NCBI GenBank assembly: GCA_037447605.1
Contig: CM074816.1
Location: 1,458,864-1,486,345, forward strand
Origin: Zygnema circumcarinatum
Taxonomy: Eukaryota > Streptophyta > Zygnematophyceae > Zygnematales > Zygnemataceae
Reading direction: 5' to 3'
DNA length: 27,482 bases
The translations under genes and the position numbers were made by a program. Below, one piece after another: positions 19,514-27,482 of this stretch; position 1 is the first letter of the stretch; each line of letters begins with the position of its first letter. The notes under the pieces were generated by a model. The model saw only the letters and a program-made list of their open reading frames with translations, was not told the origin of the DNA and made no database searches.

Positions 19514-22134
19514 ATGGATCGCCCCAAGCGGCATAGAACTGTTACGAATTACGCGAAACTGGCGGAGGGGAACTACCGACTCGATGATGTCGGCGATGTA
19601 GAAGATGATGTCAACGATGGCGGTGATGTCGAGGATGTCGCAGATGATGCAGGGCGCGGCTCGGGGGGTTTCCATGCTACGGAGAGCGTTAAGGACTCGC
19701 TCAGAACTAAGCACACACGGAAACGGAGCAAACTGGAACATGGAACTTCGCCGGAGATGAAAGTCCGCTTGGGAAAACTGCGCGAAACTAAAACTAAAAC
19801 TGAAACTGAAACTAAAGGGCATGGAAAGCCAAAGAAACGGCCGAGGAGTAAAAAAAAGGAAGTAGAAGTGGAGGATGAGGAGGATGAAAAAGACGAAACA
19901 GACGAAGAAGAGAAGAAACAAGAAGAAGAAAAGAAGGTACTTCTTCAGTGAAGCCCTGAACCCTAACCCTACTCCCTGAACCCTACCCCCCTGAACCCTA
20001 ATCCCCTGAACCTTACCCCCCTGAACCCTAATCCCCTGAACCCTACCCCCTCCCCCCCCCTGGAACCCTACCCCCTGAACCCTAACCCCTGAACCCTACC
20101 CCCTTAATCCTAACCCCTGAACCCTAACCCCTGAACCCAAAGTCCTGAGCCCTAGCCCCTGAATCCTAACCCCTGACCCCTGATCCCTAACTTCTGAACC
20201 CTAACTCCTGAATCCTAACTCCTGAACCCTAACTCCTGAACCCTAACCCCTGAACCCTATCCCCTGAACCCTACCCCCCTGAACTGAACGAACTGTTTCG
20301 AATCAATCTGAATTACACTAGATTTCGTTCTAAACTAAGTTAAACGAATTCGATAAATTTGACCAAATAGAGATATTTCTTTTCTCTTTTCCACTTTGTG
20401 TGTTCAGTCACGGCGGAATAAAGCCAAAAAAAAAGACGACGATTTTTTGAACGGAGATGATTTGAGCGACGACGAAGTCAATGATGATGATGATGATGAT
20501 GATAATGATGATGATGACGTGTCGGAAGATGATGTCGAGGCGGCCGTTGACATCAGCGACGGCGAGGACGACATCACCGAAGATGATGTCGAGTTTGCGC
20601 CGGGGAGTCGGAAAAAGAGGTCCGCTCAAAGGGGCAGCGGAAATGCTGCGACTTCAAACCCTGTAAGCGATTCGTTCCCTCTCGCGCTCTCTCCCACTCC
20701 TCTCCCTCTCTATCCCTCTCTCTCCCCCTCTGGCCCTCTCTCCCTCTATTGTTCCCTCTCGCGCTCTCTCCCACTTCTCTCCCTTTCTATCCCTCTCTCT
20801 TCCCCTCTGGCCCTCTCTCCCTCTATTGTTCCCTCTCGCGCTCTCTCCCACTCCTCTCCCTCTCTATCCCTCTCTCTCCCCCTCTGGCCCTCTCTCCCTC
20901 TATTGTTCCCTCTCGCGCTCTCTCCCATCCCTCCTCTCCCTCTCTATCCCTCTCTCTCCCCCTCTGGCCCTCTCTCCCTCTATTGTTCCCTCTCGCGCTC
21001 TCTCCCACTCCTCTCCCTCTCTATCCCTCTCTCTCCCCCTCTGGCCCTCTCTCCCTCTATTGTTCCCTCTCGCTCTCTCTCCCACTCCTCTCCCTCTCTA
21101 TCCCTCTCTCTCCCCCTCTGGCCCTCTCTCCCTCTATTGTTCCCTCTCGCGCTCTCTCCCACTTCTCTCCCTTTCTATCCCTCTCTCTCCCCCTCTGGCC
21201 CTCTCTCCCTCTGTTGTTCTCTCGCCTCTCCCTCCCCCCCTCTCCCTCTCTATCCCTCTCTCTCCCCCTCTGGCCCTCTCTCCCTCTATTGTTCCCTCTC
21301 GCGCTCTCTCCCACTTCTCTCCCTTTCTATCCCTCTCTCTCCCCCTCTGGCCCTCTCTCCCTCTATTGTTCCCTCTCGCTCTCTCTCCCACTCCTCTCCC
21401 TCTCTATCCCTCTCTCTCCCCCTCTGGCCCTCTCTCCCTCTATTGTTCCCTCTCGCCCTCTCTCCTACTCCTCTCCCTCTCTATCCCTCTCTCTCCCCCT
21501 CTGGCCCTCTCTCCCTCTATTGTTCGCTCTCGCGCTCTCTCCCACTTCTCTCCCACTCTATCCCTCTCTCTCCCCCTCTGGCCCTCTCTCCCTCTATTGT
21601 TCCCTCTCGCGCTCTCTCCTACTTCTCTCCCACTCTATCCCTCTCTCTCCCCTTCTGGCCCTCTCTCCCTCTATTCACTCCCTTCCTCTCGCATCTCCTC
21701 CCCTCTTCCCGTCAGTCCCCTTCTCCCCTGTCCTATCTCCCAGCTTTTCCCTCCCTTGCATCCCCTCTCCCACGCCTCTCTCCCACTCCCACATACTTTC
21801 TCTCCTGCAGTCTCTCCTTTCTTCCTTTCCACGCCTCTCTCTCTGGCTCTCTCTCTCTCTCTCTCTATCCCTTCCTCCTCTCTCCTCTACCCTTTCCCAA
21901 TCTCCCCCTTCTTTTGTTTTATTCAATTCCATTTTTTTTTTTTTCCTGAAGCAGGTCAAATCCATACACCAATCGTCTCGTTTACAAGAAGCGAAAAAAA
22001 TTCCAAAAAGGGCTGTTCCAAAGGCTCCTTCAAATGTTCGTCAACGACTTTTGAAGAAAATAGGATTAGATCATCGAATTCCGCTGCCTGTTCCAGTGAA
22101 GGGGGCGCAGCCTGTGAAGAAAAAGGAGACCTAA
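19514..22134 (+). CDS. Acidic/basic low-complexity nuclear protein with RAD51AP1/NUCKS1-like N-terminus (3 exons)
   Basis: Exons 19514-19936, 20408-20662 and 21955-22134 (TAA), GT..AG introns all in phase 0, giving 285 aa. The N-terminus MDRPKRHRTVTNYAKL resembles the RPxRxxxxxxY start of RAD51AP1/NUCKS1-type nuclear proteins. Next come an Asp-rich stretch, a KTKTETETK repeat, a Lys/Glu-rich segment, SRRNKAKKKDDDFL, a long Asp run, and a basic tail with VPKAPSNVRQRLLKKIGLD. Alternating acidic and basic blocks suggest a chromatin- or DNA-associated nuclear protein. The resemblance is judged from memory on a short motif, so function is not assigned. The exon chain is well supported, because the intervening sequence is repeat DNA and the phases agree. 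Confidence 0.7.
19954..20284. repeat. Degenerate telomere-like array CCCCTGAACCCTAA inside an intron
   Basis: About two dozen imperfect units of 13-16 bases, mostly CCCCTGAACCCTAA or CCCCTGAACCCTA, fill intron 19937-20407. Every unit retains the ACCCTA core of the plant telomere repeat. It is expressed in the sense intron as the C-rich strand. It is too variable, and flanked by exons on both sides, to be a telomere. Confidence 0.9.
20674..21680 (+). repeat. 77-bp polypyrimidine minisatellite, about 13 copies, in an intron
   Basis: Tandem unit running CTCTCGCGCTCTCTCCCACT...CTCTGGCCCTCTC...CTATTGTTCC, repeated at about 77-base steps from about 20674 to 21680. One copy is shorter and diverged (around 21205-21245, CTGTTGTTCTCTCGCC). 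The array occupies most of intron 20663-21954. Because 77 is not a multiple of 3 and the unit lacks stops, all three forward frames stay open for over 400 codons; these are not proteins. Confidence 0.92.
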
Positions 22135-23008
22135 AATCCGCTCACTTTTTGTATATACTCCTCTCGTTTAGGGTTTAGAGTTTAGGGTTTAGGGTTTAGG
22201 ATTTTAGTTAGGATTAGGGTTTTGGCTAAAAAAATAGGGCTAGAGGTGCTTGGGTTTGTAAAAGGTTGATTATGCCTACTTGAAGCTCTGAAGCTTTTTA
22301 GGGCTTGCAACGTTTTTACGGTTGCATGAGAAAAGTGACCTTTTGGGTCACTTTGGAGGTGATGTTGTCGATGGAAGCATGTGATGTAATGTTGCACCGA
22401 GTGGTGATGGTGGCGCATAGAGCGCCATTTTGTGGGGAAGGTCCTCAACTCTTGCAGAGAGAGAGAGAGATGCAGACATGTTCTTTGGGTGAGATTTCAG
22501 TAATCCTCTGTTTTCATCAAGAAGAGGGGGAGAGGTGGAGAAGACGGAGGGGAGGGAGGGGAGGGAGGTGGCGGGGGAAGGGGAAGAAATTGGGATATAA
22601 ATGGAGTGGAGGAGAGAGGGAAGAGGGGGAGGCAGATTGAAAAGAGAGCAAGAGGTGGAGTGGGAGACAGAGGGAGCGGGAGAGAGAGGAGAGAGAGAGG
22701 GGGAGTGAGGGCGAGAGAGATACTGGTTCAACCATTGCGTTACACAAATACACCGATAGACACATCACATGATGCAATTTTTTGACCGAAATGTACAAAA
22801 AATATGTACAGACTTATACGCAACGCTCAACTGAATGTACATGCGGCCCTCCGTTTAAAATGAGGCTACTTTTCAGCGGCTATTGACGGTCCCAAACAGA
22901 AACAAAAAAAAACAGGAAAACATGCTTTTGTCCTTGTCGACTTCCATGCGTCGTAGTTTGTTCAAAAATTTCCGTCCCACAGATTTTGTTTAACGGATTT
23001 CACAAAGA
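22135..23008. other. Intergenic region between convergent genes
   Basis: Opens with TTTAGGG telomere-like units at about 22168-22203 just past the stop of the acidic-protein gene, then ordinary sequence. A polypurine stretch (GAGGGGAGAGG) spans about 22455-22715, and AT-rich sequence follows, probably the 3' UTR of the minus-strand stress-protein gene. No coding region is supported. Confidence 0.6.
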
Positions 23009-23453
23009 TCAGGGCTTGGCCGTCACTTCGGCGGAGTCCTTTTGGTCCTTTTTGGAGTTTTTCACGACGAGGAGGGGACAGGCCTGCAAATAAATTTACC
23101 AAACATCAAATTTGTTAAATGAGGGAAAGGAAGAGTGTTCATCTCTTATGGTGTTATTGAGATTCGATGAGGTCTTTGGGAGAGATAGAGTGAGGAGGGA
23201 GAGGGGGAGAGGGAAAGGCAAAGGTGGGGGAGAGAGTGATTGAGAGAGAGAGAGGGGGAGAGAGAGAGGGAGCGAGAGGGGGAGAGACAGGTGGGCGGGT
23301 GAGGGAGGGGAGGATGGGGTAGGGGAAGTGAACAAGAGAAACAGAGGGAGGGGAGAGTGAGAGGGTGAGAGAGCAAGCGAACTGGAGAGAAGAGAGAGAG
23401 AGAGGGAGAAAGAGAAGGGGGAGTGAAAAGGTGAGAGAGCAAGCGAATTGGAG

Positions 23454-23489
<36 letters not shown>

Positions 23490-26400
23490 GAGGGGGGGAG
23501 TGAGAAGGTGAGAGAGCAAGCGAACTGGAGAGAAGAGAGAGAGAGCGAGAGAGAGAGGGAGAGAGAGAGAGAGGTCTCAAACTGACCACATGATGGCTGC
23601 AGTAGTTGCTGACGCTTCCAAGAAAGAGTCTGTCTCCCCCCAATAGAGCTTTCAGGGATTTTAGGATTCACACATTTCTTTTAATTTTTCCATTCCTTAA
23701 TCTTCCCTATACAAAAAAAGTTGATGAAACAATTGCTCTCTAGTGTGGATAGAGCCCTGTTCTGAAAACCCTAAAATTCAAATTTGACTTTATCAAATTA
23801 CTCTCCTGTCGTTGAATGCCATTTCCTTCAAAATGAAATGTAAAAATTTGCAGTTTTTTTGGGTTTTCTTAAAAAAGTGACTTTACCGAGAGAAGGCGCC
23901 GTGCCCGGAATTTCCCATTATGAGGATGTCTGCCACGTGGCGGTCTGCCGCCCACACGATCGTCTCTCTCGCATCTCCCCTCACCACATCCTGAAACTCA
24001 AAAAAATCCAAAATTTCAACTTTCTGAAAAAAAGCGTACCGAATTTCAAAAAAAAAAAAAAAAAAAAAAAATCAATTTTGACCTATGTTGATCTTTTACT
24101 TCTCTTGTATATTAAAGTTTTCATTAAATTTTTTAGTTTAAAATCGAACCCAAGTACTCGAATTCTGGAGTTCAATTTCTCAAACCTTTTTGGAAACAGA
24201 ATTATTTTCAATTTCTAGGAAAGAAAACAAGGAAAACAAGGAAAAGGGCTGGAAAAGTAATTTTTTTCCCGCACCGTGGTACATTCAAAATTTGCAGAAA
24301 TTGCCTCTTTGGCGAACCCTTCAAGCAGAGCGCGATTCTCCTCAAGGGCACGGGCGTCGATTTTTTCCTCCAATCCTGCTTTAAATTTCAGAAAAAAAAA
24401 AAAAAAAAAAAAGAGAAAATAAAGACATGTGTGACAGAAAGAGAGGAGCGCGTGATGATGCCTTTTCTAACTGTAATTTTTTTTTTTTTTTTTGAATTAT
24501 TTTACGGTTTTTTTTTTTTTTGGGGTTTTTTAGGGTTGGAATTACCCGAAGGAACAAATTCCGCATATGTCCCCCACGTGGGGATGGACTGCACTTTCAA
24601 AAGGACGAGCCGGTCGACCTCCGGACGGAGAAAATTTTTAATAGACCACCTAAAAATGAAAAAAAAAAGGGAAGGAAAAAAAAAAAAAGATTAAAAAGGG
24701 CTGAAAACTTAAAAACCCCTACGCAAAAAAATTTGCAATTCTCTTTTTAATTAAGGTGAACTTTTTCGTTTTAGTGAAAAAAAAATAAAAATAAAAAAAA
24801 ATGGAGAAGCCAAAACCTGAACGCTTCGGCGGACACGTCCGATCCGTCCACAGCGATCAGCGCGACCCTCTTCCCGGTTCTATGCTCCGTTTCAGTTCCA
24901 GTTTCAGTTACAGTTCCAGTTTCAGTTTTAGTATTTGACGGTTTTCCGTCGCTGTCCTCGCGCCTCCGTACGATGAGGACGGGACAATTGGCGTGGTTCA
25001 ACGCGTGGTTGCTCACGCTGCCCATGAACGTCCTGCATGAACCTCGCCAGGAAATGCGACCAGGTACAGAGTCAGGATCCGCAGAGTTTTTAAGTTAATC
25101 TTCTGACTCGGGATCTACCTAGGGACGTGGGATCAACCAAATTTGGGGGATCTGCCGACGAGGTTGCTTCCGTTCGGAAACGACAGAATCTTTAAATCGG
25201 AAAGGATCCACTAGATTCTGTGGAAATCTGAACGAATCTCATAAATCGAATCAAAGATTCGTTTGAGATCGTCAAGAAGTTTGGGACCAGAAATGCAAAC
25301 GAAGCCCAAAAACAAAATGAGGAAAAAAGAAATTTCACCCAAGGAACTATTTACATTTACTGGTATTTTCAGTAGTTGACCTCTCGGATCCACCACTCAC
25401 TATAGGGATACGAAGAAAAACGGAATCAAAGGGAGTTAACCCGCCCGCCCACCGCTTGAGGAGGCCGAGTCCACGCGAGCCCAGCACGAGCAGGTCCACT
25501 TTCCGCCGATCCACCTCCTCGACGATGCACCGCCGCGCGTCGCCCTCCATGCTCACTCCGCGATGGCGCGCGACCTGCGCATGGAAACCGTTAAACTGAA
25601 AAATGTGAACTACACGGAACTGCGACATGTGAACGGGACTGGAACTGCGACATGTGAACGGGACTGGAACTGCGACATGGAAACTGTTAAACTGAAAAAT
25701 GTGAACGACATGGAACAGCGACATGTGAACGGGACTGGAACTGCGACACGTGAACGGGACTGGAACTGCGACATGTGAACGGGACTGGAACTGCGACATG
25801 GAAACTGTTAAACTGAAAAATGTGAACGACATGGAACAGTGACATGTGAAACAAATTGAAACCGTCGAATCAACTGAAACTGAAACTGGCACTGAAACTA
25901 GAGCATGAGAACACACATAGAACTAGCTCTATCACAACTTTTTGGCACCTCCGAACTCTCCTTTTTTCATTCACATCATATCATGTTGATGATACCCGTG
26001 ACACCTGTCACGCTCGTGACAGGTGTCACGACTGTGGCAGGCTAAACCCCCGGAATTCTGAATACCCCAATTTATTGGATTCCCTAAAACCCTCAAACCA
26101 CTAAACCCCCCAAACCCACAGCCCCAAAAAAAACCCAAAAGCCCAAAAAAACCAGGAACCAAAAACTCGGCCAAAAACTGCAAACCAGAGCAAAGCAGGG
26201 TGGTCCCAGCCGGGGCTGTGTGCGGAGCAGCAGAAAATTGGAAGGAGTACAGCGCGGAGGACTTACAGAGGCGGCCTCTGCGAGGGCGATGTACCGTTTC
26301 AGGAGGTCGCAGCTCTCCTTCTCCGCCAGCTTGCGCAGATTCTCGAACACGTCCGGCGGCATCACGAAATCTGACTCTTTTTCGGTCGAAATTTCGGGAA

Positions 26401-26746
26401 GAAAATAAAAGGGAAAAGAACAAAAAATAAAAAAATAGAAGAATAAGAAGAATAAAAAGAAGAAAAACCATAAAATAAGACGAAGAAGAAGAAGAAGAAA
26501 AATAAAAAAAAGAAAGAAAAAATGAGAAACTTTGTCGCATTTTATTTTTTGATCATCCCTTTCGGCCCGAATTCTTCAGAATTTTATTTAAATATCAACC
26601 CTTTCAGCTTCAATTTATTTCTTGACCGCTTGTAAATGATCATTTTCCTCAATCAGACAGTAGATTCACCATTTTTTGATTTCTGAACCCTCCATTGAAC
26701 ACGAAAAAATGAAGGGTAAACCTCACTCTTCCCCCCTCTCCTCTTT

Positions 26747-26781
<35 letters not shown>

Positions 26782-27011
26782 CGCCTCTCTCTATCCCAAT
26801 TTTCCCATCCCCTCCCTCACTCCCTACCCGCTGCCTCTCTCAATATCTCCCCCTCCTCTCTCGTCTTCTCTCTCCCTTCCCTCTCCCTCTCCCTCTCTTC
26901 CCCTCCTTTCACCGCTCACCGCCTCTCGCCGGGTGGGCCTGTCTGGCTTGCCTTGGGATTGAGGTCGTAGACGTTGGCCAGGCGCATGCCAATGAGGCCG
27001 CGGAGGTGGCC
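23009..27011 (-). CDS. Tandem-domain universal stress protein (5' partial, 9 exons)
   Basis: Exons in transcript order: 27011-26952, 26374-26267, 25574-25453, 25032-24817, 24649-24546, 24375-24275, 23990-23887, 23629-23587, 23083-23009 (TGA). 310 residues are visible. Two UspA-fold domains are separated by a TETGT-rich linker (about 120-150). The nucleotide-binding signature G-2x-G-9x-G-S is intact in both: GSRG at 88-91 with GS at 101-102, and GNSG at 263-266 with GS at 276-277. Domain 2 also has the opening VALIAVDGSD (about 153-162) and ends CPLLVVK; domain 1 ends CPVLIVR. USPs bind ATP and act in stress signalling; the target here is unknown. Exon phases join exactly from 26374 on. The first visible exon (VYDLNPK) is joined through a proposed GC..AG intron and is less sure. 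The start of domain 1 lies outside the window. Confidence 0.87.
23170..23575 (-). repeat. Pyrimidine tract (minus sense) in stress-protein intron 23586-23084
   Basis: GAGAGAGAGGGAG on the plus strand, CT-rich in the transcript. It contains a longer-period repeat: GGTGAGAGAGCAAGCGAA(C/T)TGGAGA recurs three times at roughly 65-85 base spacing (about 23364, 23431, 23508). Confidence 0.8.
25611..25855. repeat. Composite minisatellite in stress-protein intron 25574-26267
   Basis: Units of about 25 bases (GTGAACGGGACTGGAACTGCGACAT) alternate with a longer unit containing GGAAACTGTTAAACTGAAAAATGTGAACGA. It ends in ACTGAAACTGAAACTGG-type hexamers at about 25870-25905. It lies wholly inside the intron, and open frames through it are spurious. 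Confidence 0.85.
25997..26030. repeat. Perfect 16-bp inverted repeat with a 2-base spacer
   Basis: CGTGACACCTGTCACG, CT, then its exact reverse complement. Each arm also contains a shorter near-palindrome (GTGACACCTGTCAC). It sits in the intron between exons 26374-26267 and 25574-25453 and would form a strong hairpin in DNA or RNA. Confidence 0.9.
26730..26920 (-). repeat. Purine tract (minus sense) near the donor of stress-protein intron 26951-26375
   Basis: CTCTCC-rich on plus, hence GAGAGG in the transcript, in the donor half of the intron, matching the polarity of the DYAD purine tracts. Confidence 0.75.
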
Positions 27012-27020
27012 CTACCACCC

Positions 27021-27482
27021 CACTCTCTCACTCTCGCTCCCCCTCCTTCCCCCCCTTCTTTCTCCTCGTCCCTCACTCCTCCCCTCTCCCTCCCCCTCCA
27101 CATTACTCTCCCCCTCTCTCTCTCTTTCCCCCCTCTCTCCCCCCTTCCCCTCCCCCTTCCCCTCTCTCCCTCTCTTTCCCCCCTCTCTCCCCCCTTCCCC
27201 TCCCCCCTCCCCTCTCTCCCTCTCTTTCGCCCCCCGTCTCCAACCCCTCTCTCTCCCCCCCTCGTCCCCCCCCCTCCCCTCTCTCTCACCCCGTCCCTCT
27301 CCTCCCCGCTCTCTCTCCCTCTCCCCCCCCTCTCTCTTCCCCCCTCCCACTCCCCCCTCCCCTCTCTCCCCCCCTCTTTCCCCCCCCTCCACTGTCACTC
27401 AACCCGTCTCACCCCCCCTCCCCACTCTCTCCCCCTCTCCCCCCCTCTCTCTTTCCCCCTCTCCCTCCTCCCCTCTCGCTCC
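27021..27482. repeat. Pyrimidine-only tract to the window edge
   Basis: CCCCCTCTCTCC-type sequence with a loose unit of about 55-60 bases (CCCCTTCCCCTCCCCCTTCC...CTCTTTC). It is purine-rich on the coding strand of the stress-protein gene and runs up to the proposed acceptor at 27012, the one place where a purine tract abuts an acceptor. No coding exon is visible in it. Confidence 0.8.

Noticed and set aside
19954-20284. True telomere or chromosome end
   Set aside because: The units are degenerate, 13-16 bases, and flanked on both sides by exons of one gene.
20674-21680. CRISPR array
   Set aside because: The units are contiguous with no unique spacers, the sequence is nuclear eukaryotic, and the unit is low-complexity pyrimidine.
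20396-22178. Overlapping Ser/Leu/Pro-rich proteins of 450-517 residues
   Set aside because: All are translations of the 77-bp pyrimidine minisatellite in different frames; only 20408-20662 and 21955-22134 are exons.
25347-25916. 189-residue minus-strand frame
   Set aside because: Only 25453-25574 is an exon; the rest translates the intronic minisatellite.

Overview
This is a eukaryotic nuclear window, most likely from the green lineage (a streptophyte alga or early-diverging land plant; the species cannot be read from it). The evidence is spliceosomal introns with GT..AG borders, plant-type telomere motifs (TTTAGGG/CCCTAAA) scattered as telo-boxes, and a gene of the plant meiotic SWITCH1/DYAD/AMEIOTIC1 family. 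Nothing bacterial or viral was seen. The longest open frames are artefacts of purine- or pyrimidine-only low-complexity DNA, so the gene models below were built by joining exons on splice sites, reading phase and family motifs.

Layout. (1) 257-9141, plus strand: DYAD/SWI1-like meiotic gene, at least 11 exons, 5' end outside the window. Its most conserved exon (3112-3362) carries several apparent 1-nt frame breaks. (2) 9142-10310: intergenic, between convergent genes, with a telomere-like patch. (3) 10311-13180, minus: an 8-exon DUF3429/TMEM69-like membrane protein with a mitochondrial-type leader, reconstructed with perfect phase (312 aa). (4) 13181-16579: a G-box-rich upstream region, then two large foldback (long inverted-repeat) elements at about 13664-14386 and 14380-15487, then low-complexity DNA. 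(5) 16580-18496, minus: intronless UTP18, a WD40 protein of the U3 snoRNP/small-subunit processome. (6) 18497-19513: divergent intergenic region with telo-boxes near both starts. (7) 19514-22134, plus: 3-exon acidic nuclear protein. Intron 1 holds a degenerate telomere-like array and intron 2 a roughly 13-copy 77-bp pyrimidine minisatellite. (8) 22135-23008: convergent intergenic region. (9) 23009-27011, minus: tandem-domain universal stress protein, 9 exons visible, 5' end outside the window.

The genes do not form one pathway: meiosis, a mitochondrial membrane protein, ribosome biogenesis, an acidic nuclear protein and stress signalling. The unifying oddity is the DNA. Kilobase-scale polypurine (GGGAGG/GAGAGG) and polypyrimidine (CTCTCC) tracts fill the introns with a sense-strand polarity: purine runs tend to follow donors and pyrimidine runs tend to precede acceptors. 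The same repeats also expand inside exons, always in the orientation that encodes Glu/Gly/Arg. No previously undescribed gene system could be demonstrated. The intron tract architecture, the paired foldbacks and the repeated GCCACGTGGC palindrome are the most unusual structures.
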